A program made the translations under genes and the position numbers. 64,000 nucleotides of DNA from Devosia sp. Root436 (GTDB lineage: Bacteria > Pseudomonadota > Alphaproteobacteria > Rhizobiales > Devosiaceae), in the NCBI RefSeq assembly GCF_001426345.1, contig NZ_LMEM01000011.1:186001-250000 (forward strand). The letters are read 5' to 3'. Below the pieces are notes generated by a model. That model worked only from the letters and a program-made list of their open reading frames with translations. It was not told the DNA's origin and searched no databases. Shown here one piece after another: positions 25,722 through 33,312 of this stretch; positions within the stretch are counted from its first letter, which is position 1, and the number at the start of each line of letters is the position of its first letter.

Positions 25722-26078
25722 ATGCCTGGTGGCCGCCTGCTCATTATAGCGCCTGACGGCGATCTGCGGAGCTCGCTGGTATTCTTGCTGGAAGCCGCAG
25801 GATATGTGGTGACTTCCCGACCCGACATCAGCAGCTATCCCAAGTCGGAGACCTTCGACTGCACAGTCCTGGACCACCAGGCGATCCCGCGGCCTGACCT
25901 TGTGATCGAGCTCAAGCCCAAATTGGGGCCAATCATCCTGCTCGCTGGCGGTTCATCGCCATGGCTCGAAAGTCTTGTCTTTCGCGTGGTACGTAAACCC
26001 CTTCTCGGAGAGCCACTGATCGCTGCCGTCGAGGCGGCACTTCGGTCGGTGCGGAGTGGCGGTAGGGGCACTAAGTAA
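25722..26078 (+). CDS. Degenerate single receiver-domain protein next to fixLJ
   Basis: A 118-residue protein with the receiver-domain pattern LLIIAPDGDLRSSLVFLLEAAGYVV, a possible phospho-acceptor Asp in VLDHQAIP (residue 51) and the LysPro of VRKPLLGE. The acidic pair is reduced to APD and the conserved Thr/Ser region reads LLAGGSS. It may bind FixL without normal phosphotransfer, as a phosphate sink or inhibitor in the way FixT acts, but this is inference. It has an FNR/FixK-like dyad in front and lies before a Crp/Fnr gene. Confidence 0.65.
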   Translation: MPGGRLLIIAPDGDLRSSLVFLLEAAGYVVTSRPDISSYPKSETFDCTVLDHQAIPRPDLVIELKPKLGPIILLAGGSSPWLESLVFRVVRKPLLGEPLIAAVEAALRSVRSGGRGTK

Positions 26079-26151
26079 CTCCCCTAGGAGTCGTACCGGA
26101 ATATTCCCGTCAGAAGAATTCGGTCAGGTTCTGTCCATCAAAACCGAGGAC

Positions 26152-26817
26152 ATGGCCATGCAGATCCAGTCGCTACATCCCTCTTCTTCGCATGTGTCCG
26201 CACCCGCGACCCACTCCGACCCCGTGGTTCGATCGCTGCTGGCGAATGCCCGCCCCTGCGCGGTGTCCTTTTACAAACCGAACGAGGCCATCTATGCGCA
26301 CGGCGATACCAGCGGACCACTCTATCTGGTGGAGTTCGGAACCGTACGGGTTTGCCGCTTGACGGCTGATGGCCGTCGGCAGATCAGCACGTTCCATTTT
26401 GCCGGCGAAGTCTTCGGTTTCGAGCCTGGCGGGGAGCATCTGAACTATGCGGAAAGCGTTGACAGCACCGGTATCCGGCTCCTTCGACCCAATTCCGACG
26501 CAGGACTTGGCGAAAGCGCTCTGACGATTGCTCTGCGGACGATGGCCCGCATCCAGGACCATTTGCTGCTCCTGGGACGAATGAACGCAGCCGAGAAGAT
26601 GGCAGTGTTCATTATCGACCTGCATGATCGACAGGATGCGGATCGCTTCATCGACCTGTCCATGCAGCGCAGCGACATCGCAGACTATCTCGGCCTCACC
26701 TTCGAAACAGTGTCGCGCGTGCTGAAAGCATTCAAGGACGCAAAGCTGATCCGTCTCCCCATGCTGAGTCAGATCGAGGTCCTCGATTGGACGGGGCTTC
26801 GCTGCCTCGCGGAGTAG
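26152..26817 (+). CDS. Second Crp/Fnr family regulator (FixK-like)
   Basis: A 221-residue protein from the ATG at 26152 with GAGGA five bases before it. The effector fold (EAIYAHGDTSGPLYLVEFGTVRV, FAGEVFGFEPGGEHLNYAESV) and DNA-binding helix (RSDIADYLGLTFETVSRVLKAF near residues 177-197) place it with FixK and NnrR. The E-T-V-S-R recognition helix matches the fixK product at 21708, so both may bind the same TTGA dyads. No cysteine cluster is visible at the N-terminus. It completes a fixL-fixJ-receiver-fixK set. Confidence 0.85.
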   Translation: MAMQIQSLHPSSSHVSAPATHSDPVVRSLLANARPCAVSFYKPNEAIYAHGDTSGPLYLVEFGTVRVCRLTADGRRQISTFHFAGEVFGFEPGGEHLNYAESVDSTGIRLLRPNSDAGLGESALTIALRTMARIQDHLLLLGRMNAAEKMAVFIIDLHDRQDADRFIDLSMQRSDIADYLGLTFETVSRVLKAFKDAKLIRLPMLSQIEVLDWTGLRCLAE

Positions 26818-26875
26818 TTGAGTTCACGGGAGTACTGCCGACCGACCGCGGTAGCGACATAGCGCCCCCCCTGCA

Positions 26876-27211
26876 TCAGTCGCCGCCCAAGGGGGGTCCA
26901 CCACTTTCTGGCCCAATGTCATCGTCCGATGGCGGCGTCACTCTCACAATCACAATCTTCGCTTTGGCTACCAGGCTGGCTATCGCGCCGATGACCGCCA
27001 GCCACGGTGCTGCGATCACCATGACGCCCCCTACGATGGCACCGGCTGTCAGCGGCACGGACAGGTAGACATCTCCTGATTCCGATCGAATTTGAAGCTG
27101 ACGCACGTTGCCCTCAGCGAGCAAGCGCGTGACCTGCTCAACCAGTTGATGCCCGGTGACCTCGATCTCCTCGGTGAACGTCTTCCAGGTCGTCTTGGGG
27201 TCTTCGGTCAT
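26876..27211 (-). CDS. DUF4342 domain protein
   Basis: A 111-residue protein. An N-terminal helix (TWKTFTEEIEVTGHQLVEQVTRLLAEGNV), a QLQIRSESGDVYLSVPLTAG strand pair and one membrane segment (residues 57-84) match DUF4342, a family of unknown function. It diverges from the bactofilin-like gene, with two FNR/FixK-type dyads in the shared 172-base region, so it is likely induced at low oxygen. Confidence 0.75.
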   Translation of the reverse strand: MTEDPKTTWKTFTEEIEVTGHQLVEQVTRLLAEGNVRQLQIRSESGDVYLSVPLTAGAIVGGVMVIAAPWLAVIGAIASLVAKAKIVIVRVTPPSDDDIGPESGGPPLGGD

Positions 27212-27264
27212 TGCTCGTCTCCTGATGACAAGTCCCCAGCATACCGCTCCGGGGCGACCCGAGT

Positions 27265-27278
27265 TTGACTTACATCAA
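27265..27278. promoter_or_regulatory. FNR/FixK-type dyad, first of a pair
   Basis: TTGACTTACATCAA has one mismatch to the consensus. It ends 105 bases before the ATG at 27384 and starts 53 bases after the DUF4342 start on the other strand, so it probably serves the leftward DUF4342 gene or both. Confidence 0.65.
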
Positions 27279-27315
27279 CTCCCCGACGGCCTCTCGTCTC
27301 GGGCACTCCGACCGA

Positions 27316-27329
27316 TTGATACGGATCAA
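27316..27329. promoter_or_regulatory. FNR/FixK dyad, exact consensus
   Basis: TTGATACGGATCAA matches TTGAT-N4-ATCAA exactly. Its centre is 61 bases before the ATG of the bactofilin-like gene, and exactly 51 bases from the centre of the dyad at 27265. Confidence 0.8.
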
Positions 27330-27383
27330 TATGTCGCTTGGCCGAGGTGCCATGAATGCCTCCCACACAATGGAGGACTGAAA

Positions 27384-28562
27384 ATGATGAAGACGCTCCT
27401 GCCAGCTCTCGCAGTCGGCCTTCTGGCAGCCTCGTGCCCAATTGCCTGGGCCGACGAAGCCAAACTCGCCTTCGGCGGCGACCAGTTTGCCGCCGGTCAG
27501 GTCACTTCGATTGCGACGCCCGTTCAGCACGATGCCTTCGCGATCGGAAACGATGTGACTCTGTCTGGGGCCGTTTCCGGTGATGCGCACCTGGCAGGCT
27601 ACGACGTCGATGTGGACGCCGATGTTTCCGGCGATGTTTATGCCGCTGGTTTTTCGGTGAGCGTCACCGGTGCGGTAGGGAGCGATCTCACCGCCGCTGC
27701 CAACACCATCACCGTCAAGGAGACTGCTCCCGTCTCAGGCAACGCCCGGCTTGCAGGCGCGACCGTCACTTTGGGCGCTCCCGTTGCCGGTTCGGCCCTG
27801 GTAACAGCGCAAACGTTCACCTTGGACGCAGTGGTGTCCGGTGACTTCAGTTTTTATGGCGAGAACCTTGTCTTTGGACCTGGCGCACGTGTCGACGGGA
27901 CGGTTGAAATCCGGGCGCCCAAGGAGGTCGCTGTGCCTGGCACCGTCGCCTCCGCCGATCGCGTCCGGTTCGAACTGCTGGATTCACCCGACTATGTCTC
28001 GGAGGCTGGCAAGACGGCTGGTAGTGTTTTTGGCCGCTTCTGGCCGGTGTTCTGGACCGTAGCAGCCTGGTGGCTGGTGCTGGTGCTGGTTGGCGCGGGC
28101 CTGATCGCTCTCCTCCCCAAGTCGGTCGGGGCATTGCAGGCTGCCGCTGAAAGGCGCCCTTTCCGCAACCTTGGTCTGGGGCTTCTCGCCTTCGCAGCCG
28201 TTCTAGGTCTCGTCCCTGTCATGGCCATGACGTTCGTTGGCATTCTCCTGCTGCCATTCGTCGTGATCTTCGCCGTCGTCGCCTGCAGCCTGGCCTTTGT
28301 CGGGGGCGCATTCCTCATTGGGGTCCGGATCGCCAGTGCCTTTATCGGCGTCGACACCAATCTGAAGCGCCTGGGTGTGCTTGCGATCTCACTAGTCGCG
28401 GCTGCGTTGCTGGGGACAATCCCCTTCCTGGGTTGGCTCATCACGCTGCTCATCCTGATCTTTGGCTTTGGTGCGGCGACTGTCGCCGTCATTGGTCACT
28501 GGGCGGCGCGTGATGCACGGCGTCTGGGCGGCCCCATCGGCGCCGTGGTCACGGGAGAATAG
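27384..28562 (+). CDS. Bactofilin-like polymer-forming membrane protein
   Basis: A 392-residue protein from the ATG at 27384 with GGAGG nine bases before it. It has a Sec signal peptide (residues 1-23, ending AWA), a region of repeated short beta strands (VSGDAHLAGYDVDVDADVSG, VSGNARLAGATVTLG, VSGDFSFYGENLVFG) typical of polymer-forming/bactofilin domains, and four to five C-terminal membrane helices from about residue 220. Unlike cytosolic bactofilins, the beta domain should be periplasmic. It may strengthen the envelope in low-oxygen survival. Start of the operon with a universal stress gene two bases downstream. Confidence 0.75.
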   Translation: MMKTLLPALAVGLLAASCPIAWADEAKLAFGGDQFAAGQVTSIATPVQHDAFAIGNDVTLSGAVSGDAHLAGYDVDVDADVSGDVYAAGFSVSVTGAVGSDLTAAANTITVKETAPVSGNARLAGATVTLGAPVAGSALVTAQTFTLDAVVSGDFSFYGENLVFGPGARVDGTVEIRAPKEVAVPGTVASADRVRFELLDSPDYVSEAGKTAGSVFGRFWPVFWTVAAWWLVLVLVGAGLIALLPKSVGALQAAAERRPFRNLGLGLLAFAAVLGLVPVMAMTFVGILLLPFVVIFAVVACSLAFVGGAFLIGVRIASAFIGVDTNLKRLGVLAISLVAAALLGTIPFLGWLITLLILIFGFGAATVAVIGHWAARDARRLGGPIGAVVTGE

Positions 28563-28564
28563 CG

Positions 28565-29416
28565 ATGAGCACGAACGTCCTGCTGCCGATTGCAACCTAT
28601 CCGGATCCCACATCCAAAGTCGGCCTTGGAAACGCTCTCAGTCTTTCGCTCAGACTGGGGGCCAAGGTGACAGCCGTTGCGCAGGAGGTGGATATTGCCC
28701 CCATCAGCAGCACGCTCGGAGAAGCATTGCTCGGGCTGTCGAGAATGTCGGCCGAGGCCGAGGCGCACAGCCGCCAGCGCGCAGTGGAGACCGACCGGTG
28801 GATTCGAGACCGCGCGCAAGGCCTCGGCATCGAGGTAGATGTCAGCACAGTGCGGTGCCGACCCGAAGCATTCGGTGAGGGGCTGCTCCCATACGCGCGT
28901 TCCCATGATCTGACTATCGTGGTGCAGGACGGTGGCGATCCGCAGCGGCAAGCCGACAACGAGACGCTCATTTTCGGTTCCGGGGGCCCGGTCATTCTCG
29001 TCCCGCTGGCAGCGGCCGTCCCGGTTGCCGAAAGGCGTGCTGTCCCCCTCAACATCGTCGTGGCCTGGGACGGGGGCCGAGCCGCTTCCCGCGCACTGCG
29101 CGACGCCCTGCCCATTCTGCCGCTGGCCGATCTGGTTTCGATCGTGACGATTGGCGACGACAAAAACATCCACCCTCTGAGCATTGGCGGAATACAGGCA
29201 TTGCTCGACCACCATGGCATAAGAAACCGACACCTGCACAGGGAACGCGGAAGCTCTCCGATCGGTGACGCCCTGCAGGCGGTTGCAGTTGCCGAGGAGG
29301 CCGACCTGCTGGTGATGGGCGCCTACGGTCGGACCCGATTGCAGGAATTCATCCTTGGCGGCGCGACCCGCACGGTCACGCACGCGCCCAGGTTGCCGAT
29401 CCTTTTGTCTCACTAG
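28565..29416 (+). CDS. Tandem universal stress protein (first copy)
   Basis: A 283-residue protein with two UspA domains. The second half has the ATP-binding motif VMGAYGRTRLQEFILGGATRTV near residues 254-275, and VVAWDGGRAASRALRDALP is the usual start of the second domain. The first domain is degenerate at its ATP loop. It is two bases after the bactofilin-like gene, so transcription is probably from the perfect FNR/FixK dyad at 27316. Tandem Usp proteins are typical of hypoxic survival regulons. Confidence 0.9.
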   Translation: MSTNVLLPIATYPDPTSKVGLGNALSLSLRLGAKVTAVAQEVDIAPISSTLGEALLGLSRMSAEAEAHSRQRAVETDRWIRDRAQGLGIEVDVSTVRCRPEAFGEGLLPYARSHDLTIVVQDGGDPQRQADNETLIFGSGGPVILVPLAAAVPVAERRAVPLNIVVAWDGGRAASRALRDALPILPLADLVSIVTIGDDKNIHPLSIGGIQALLDHHGIRNRHLHRERGSSPIGDALQAVAVAEEADLLVMGAYGRTRLQEFILGGATRTVTHAPRLPILLSH

Positions 29417-29450
29417 AGCAGGCGTCCGTTTGCCTTTCGCCCGCTGCGAC

Positions 29451-29464
29451 TTGCGCCAGATCAA
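29451..29464. promoter_or_regulatory. FNR/FixK-like dyad upstream of the eRF1-like gene
   Basis: TTGCGCCAGATCAA has an intact right half-site ATCAA and TTG on the left. Centre is 73 bases before the GTG at 29531. Confidence 0.55.
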
Positions 29465-29530
29465 AACAAGCGCCCGGTTGCGGCCTATGGTTCGAACCAT
29501 GCCCACCCACCCTGCTCGAGGAGCCTTCAC

Positions 29531-29911
29531 GTGCACTACTACTGTGTCTGGATCGACCACAACGAAGCCAAAATCTTCGGCATCACCACCCACGATGCCG
29601 AAAAGCACGTCGTCGTCGATGGGGGACCGAAGCATCACATCCACCGGAAGGCCGATCACGTGAGGATCGGCACCGATCCCATGAGCCACGATTTCCTGGA
29701 CGAGGTGGCGCAAGCGCTTGGGCAGGCCAAGGCCATCATGATCGTCGGCCCCGGCAGAGCGAGGACCGAACTGGCCGGCCACCTGAACGATCGCTTTCCC
29801 GCGATCGCCAAGCGCATCTGGGCCCTCGAGCCGATGGACCACCCCAGCGAAGCCGAACTGGTTGCAGCCGCGCGAAAGTACTTTCGCGCGGCTGCTCGTA
29901 TGCATTCGTAG
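29531..29911 (+). CDS. eRF1-like domain protein (translational machinery family)
   Basis: A 126-residue protein from a GTG start preceded by GAGGAG. The opening HYYCVWIDHNEAKIFGIT, the histidine-rich KHHIHRKADHVR, IMIVGPGRARTELAGHL and the C-terminal VAAARKYFRAA fit a family annotated as translational machinery protein, distantly related to eRF1 domains. In bacteria such proteins may bind ribosomes, which would fit translation shutdown in low oxygen, but no activity is proven. Its 3' end lies over a perfect 32-base palindrome. Confidence 0.7.
   Translation: MHYYCVWIDHNEAKIFGITTHDAEKHVVVDGGPKHHIHRKADHVRIGTDPMSHDFLDEVAQALGQAKAIMIVGPGRARTELAGHLNDRFPAIAKRIWALEPMDHPSEAELVAAARKYFRAAARMHS
29864..29895. 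repeat. Perfect 32-bp palindrome inside the eRF1-like gene
   Basis: The two 16-base arms, left arm GCAGCCGCGCGAAAGT, are exact reverse complements with no loop bases. It encodes most of AAARKYFRAAA, a motif known in this protein family, and ends 13 bases before the stop codon. It could fold into a strong mRNA hairpin or be a protein-binding site. Confidence 0.85.
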
Positions 29912-29925
29912 GTGGGAAGAGGTCC

Positions 29926-30108
29926 GTGGCGATCAATCGCGAATGGCATGCGCTCAACAAGCTGCCAAGAGGCGCGACGCTGGACGAGCGCCTGACCTGG
30001 CACATCAGGCACGCTGCCAATTGCAGTTGCCGTGACATGCCTCCAGCCATAAAACGTGAACTGGAAGCGCGCGGCCTGACCGCTCCAACCCCTCGTAGTC
30101 TCAAGTAG
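29926..30108 (+). CDS. Small histidine/cysteine-containing protein (60 aa)
   Basis: A 60-residue protein from GTG with a GAAGAGG ribosome site, 14 bases after the eRF1-like gene. The core TLDERLTWHIRHAANCSCRDMP contains His-x3-His and Cys-x-Cys, a possible zinc site. Short proteins with the same D-x-R-x2-W-H-x3-H-x3-C-x-C-R layout occur in other proteobacteria, as far as I recall, without known function. It may work with the preceding gene. Confidence 0.65.
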   Translation: MAINREWHALNKLPRGATLDERLTWHIRHAANCSCRDMPPAIKRELEARGLTAPTPRSLK

Positions 30109-30124
30109 AGCGGGCCCAAGGAGT

Positions 30125-31948
30125 GTGATGCAGCGCCTGTCTCCTCTATTGCTGGTCTTCATCCCGATGCTTGGCCTGGCGGTTGGCGCCACCTTCTGGT
30201 GGAACGCGCTGGAAGCAATGGCTCGAGCCGCATGGACCATCGCCACGCTGCCGGTACTGATGGCCCTGTTCGTCCAGATCGTTACCTCCCTGCGTCGAGG
30301 GGATGTCGGCCTCGATGTCGTGGCGGCTTTATCGATGTCGGCAGCCCTGGCCTTCGGGGAGCCGCTTGCCGGCAATGTCGTCGCCCTGATGTATGCCGGA
30401 GGCCAGCTGCTCGAAAGCTTCGCTCAAGGCCGGGCGCGTCGCGAGATGACGGCACTGCTGGGACGGGTTGCCCGCACCGCGATGCGCTTCCGGGGATCGA
30501 TGCTTGAGGAGACGCCCATATCCTCGATCGTGCCGGGCGACCGGCTACTGATCCGCGAGGGCGAAGTTCTCCCTGTCGATGGTCGCGTTGCGGGCGCATT
30601 CGCCCTGCTCAACCTGTCGGCGCTGACCGGAGAATCCGTGCCACAGCGTATTGCCATCGGTGGCGAGGTGTTGAGCGGGGCCACCTCGACTGGCGCCGCA
30701 TTCGAATTGATCGCCACCCGCGTCGCGGCCGAAAGCACCTATGCCGGCATCGTGCGGCTGGTCGAGGCTGCGCAGCGCAACAAGGCGCCCATGGTGCGCC
30801 TCGCCGACCGCTACGCCATGGGGTTTCTGGCATTGACGCTCGCGATTGCAGGCGCGGCCTGGATTGGCGCGCAGGACCCAATCCGTGCCCTCGCGGTCCT
30901 GGTGGTGGCGACGCCCTGCCCCCTGATCCTGGCGGTCCCGGTTGCCATCATCTCCGGAATGTCGCGCGCGGCCCGCATTGGCGTGCTGGTCAAGAGCGGC
31001 GGCGTGCTGGAGACCCTGGCCCGGATACGAACCGCCATCCTGGACAAGACCGGAACACTCACCCATGGTCGCGCGACCATAAATGCCATCAGGACAAGCA
31101 ACGGCTTCTCCGAGGTCGAGGTGCTGCGCCTTGCCGCCAGCCTGGACCAGGCCTCAGGTCACGTCGTGGCCGCAGCCCTGATAGAGGCTGCCACCGGCCG
31201 TGGCCTTGCCCTTTCGGCACCGAGCGAGATCGACGAGACACCAGGACTGGGCATTGCAGGGACCGTGGAAGAACGGAGGGTGGTCGTTGGCGGCGAAGAC
31301 ATGGTGCAGCGTTCGGTCGGCGGCACAGACCTGGAGGACCTGCTTGCCGGGCTTGCCCCGGCAGCCATGACGGTGGCCGTTGCGGTCGACGGCAAGGTCG
31401 CTGGTGTGATCGTGCTGGAGGATCGGGTACGGGACGACGCCGCTGCCATGCTGACCGCCCTGCGGCAGGCAGGCGTTCGGCGGATCGTTCTGGCATCTGG
31501 TGACAAGGTCGAAATCGCCCGCGTTGTCGGCGAGCAGATCGGCGCCGACCTGACGCTGGGCAATCTCAGTCCCCAGGACAAGATCGCGGTGGTGGAGGCC
31601 GAGGCGGCGGCAGGTCCGGTGATGATGGTTGGCGACGGCGTCAATGATGCACCCGCACTGGCGGCTGCCGACGTCGGCGTAGCGATGGGCGCGCGCGGTA
31701 CCGCCGCGTCATCGGAGGCGGCCGCAGTGGTCGTGCTGGTGGATGAGCTGAAACCGCTGGCTGCTGCGATTGTCATCGCCGGGCGAACGCGCAGCATCGC
31801 GTTGCAGAGCGTCTTCGTGGGACTGGGGCTTTCGTTGGCCGCCATGATTGCAGCGGCCCTCGGCTACCTGCCTCCCGTACAAGGTGCGCTGCTGCAGGAA
31901 GCGATCGACATTGCCGTCATTCTCAATGCCTTGCGGGCCCTGCGGTAG
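30125..31948 (+). CDS. P1B-type heavy-metal ATPase with TPCP motif
   Basis: A 607-residue P-type ATPase starting at GTG 30125 with AAGGAG before it (ATG 30128 also possible). No N-terminal metal-binding domain. Actuator TGES is near residue 168, the ion-site motif is T263-P-C-P instead of CPC, the phosphorylated residue is Asp307 in DKTGTLT and the hinge GDGVNDAPAL is near 505. The TPCP signature marks the P1B-5 group, whose studied Sinorhizobium member (Nia) moves nickel and iron and carries a C-terminal hemerythrin domain; that domain is absent here. It may export iron or nickel in low oxygen. MgtC/DUF4010 gene follows after six bases. Confidence 0.85.
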   Translation: MMQRLSPLLLVFIPMLGLAVGATFWWNALEAMARAAWTIATLPVLMALFVQIVTSLRRGDVGLDVVAALSMSAALAFGEPLAGNVVALMYAGGQLLESFAQGRARREMTALLGRVARTAMRFRGSMLEETPISSIVPGDRLLIREGEVLPVDGRVAGAFALLNLSALTGESVPQRIAIGGEVLSGATSTGAAFELIATRVAAESTYAGIVRLVEAAQRNKAPMVRLADRYAMGFLALTLAIAGAAWIGAQDPIRALAVLVVATPCPLILAVPVAIISGMSRAARIGVLVKSGGVLETLARIRTAILDKTGTLTHGRATINAIRTSNGFSEVEVLRLAASLDQASGHVVAAALIEAATGRGLALSAPSEIDETPGLGIAGTVEERRVVVGGEDMVQRSVGGTDLEDLLAGLAPAAMTVAVAVDGKVAGVIVLEDRVRDDAAAMLTALRQAGVRRIVLASGDKVEIARVVGEQIGADLTLGNLSPQDKIAVVEAEAAAGPVMMVGDGVNDAPALAAADVGVAMGARGTAASSEAAAVVVLVDELKPLAAAIVIAGRTRSIALQSVFVGLGLSLAAMIAAALGYLPPVQGALLQEAIDIAVILNALRALR

Positions 31949-31954
31949 AGCGCC

Positions 31955-33208
31955 ATGGAGCAGGCAGAAGTCTTGAGCCGCCTGGGGGTATCACTGGCCA
32001 TCGGCCTGCTCGTCGGTCTTGAAAGGGGGTGGAGCCAGCGCGAGGAGGAAGATCATCAGCGCGCTGCCGGGTTTCGCACCTTCGCCCTGTCTGGCCTGTT
32101 GGGCGGCGTGGCCGGCCTGGTTTCGCTGAGCGCCGGTGGTGTCGTCCTCGGCTTGGTCTTTGTTGCCTATGCGGCCGCGTTTGCTGCCTTTCACTGGCTT
32201 GAGGCCACGACGGACAGCAACCTCAGCGCCACCTCGGTCATCGCCGGTCTGCTCACATTCTTGCTCGGCGCGCTGGCCGTTCTCGGTGACGTCGGTGTTT
32301 CGGCCGCCGCCGCCGTGGCAGCCGCGACACTGCTCGCCTTTCGGGAGCAGATGCACCGCTGGGTTGCCAATCTGACCTGGGCGGAGATCAGCTCTGTTCT
32401 GATCCTGCTGGCAATGACATTCCTGTTGCTCCCGCTGTTGCCGGATCGGACAATCGATCCGTGGAAAGCCATCAATCCCCACGAGGTCTGGCTCCTCACC
32501 ATCCTGATTGCTGGGATATCCTTCGTCGGTTACGTGGCGATGAAGGTGTTCGGCAATCGCATGGGCATATTGCTGGCCGCCGCAGTCGGCGGCCTCGCTT
32601 CCTCGACGGCTACGACGCTGGCGCTCTCCAGGGTGGGCAGGGACCACTCGAAGTCATCGCGATTGTTGGCTGCCGGCATCCTCCTGGCCGGCGTTGTCAT
32701 GATGGCTCGGGTCACCGGTATTGCGTTGCTGCTCAACGCGCCGCTGGTAGCCGGGATCATCTTGCCGATCGCTTCCGCCGGGGCCGTGCTGGGCTTGAGC
32801 GCATTGCTTCTGGCGGTGGGGCCCAGCGACCCAACCAGTCCGCTGATGACCGCATCAAACCCGCTGGCCATTGGCACCGCCCTTAAACTGGGCGCCGTCA
32901 TCGGGGCCGTGATGCTGGCGGTTGGATACCTGCGATCCGTCCTGGGCTCGGCCGGTGTGCTAATCGTCGCCGCCATATCGGGGATGGTGGACGCCGATGC
33001 GGTCACCTTGTCGATGGCACGTCTTGGCGGCGATGCGGTCGATTTGCAGACGGCCGGTCAAGCGATCATGGTTGGAGTCGCCGTCAACACACTGGTCCGG
33101 GCCGGCATTTCGCTTGTGCTCGGTGGGTGGCGGCTCGGCCTGATGGTGGCAGCAGGCAGCCTGACGGCACTCGCCACGGGGCTTGTCGTCGCGTGGCCGC
33201 CGTTCTGA
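31955..33208 (+). CDS. MgtC/SapB-DUF4010 membrane protein
   Basis: A 417-residue protein with about twelve membrane helices. The N-terminal LGVSLAIGLLVGLERGWSQR and FRTFALSGLLGGVAGL are MgtC/SapB-like, and the C-terminal half (KLGAVIGAVMLAVGYL, SGMVDADAVTLSMARL) fits DUF4010. Function is unsettled; MgtC relatives modulate ATP synthase or magnesium survival. It follows the metal ATPase by six bases, so a common transcript is likely. Confidence 0.85.
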   Translation: MEQAEVLSRLGVSLAIGLLVGLERGWSQREEEDHQRAAGFRTFALSGLLGGVAGLVSLSAGGVVLGLVFVAYAAAFAAFHWLEATTDSNLSATSVIAGLLTFLLGALAVLGDVGVSAAAAVAAATLLAFREQMHRWVANLTWAEISSVLILLAMTFLLLPLLPDRTIDPWKAINPHEVWLLTILIAGISFVGYVAMKVFGNRMGILLAAAVGGLASSTATTLALSRVGRDHSKSSRLLAAGILLAGVVMMARVTGIALLLNAPLVAGIILPIASAGAVLGLSALLLAVGPSDPTSPLMTASNPLAIGTALKLGAVIGAVMLAVGYLRSVLGSAGVLIVAAISGMVDADAVTLSMARLGGDAVDLQTAGQAIMVGVAVNTLVRAGISLVLGGWRLGLMVAAGSLTALATGLVVAWPPF

Positions 33209-33226
33209 CGGCTGCAAATCTCAGGC

Positions 33227-33240
33227 TTGATCTGCGTCAA
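33227..33240. promoter_or_regulatory. FNR/FixK-type dyad upstream of BON gene
   Basis: TTGATCTGCGTCAA has one mismatch to the consensus; its centre is 79 bases before the BON ATG at 33313. Confidence 0.65.
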
Positions 33241-33312
33241 TACCCCGCGCCCGGGCAAGGCGTTGAATGGGTCGTCAACGGCGCGAGCCGCCCCACTCAA
33301 TGGAGATTTCGA

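Noticed and set aside
26078-26091. ACTCC-N4-GGAGT dyad between the receiver and the second FixK-like gene
   Set aside because: Short 5-bp arms, overlaps the receiver stop and matches no known site type seen here.
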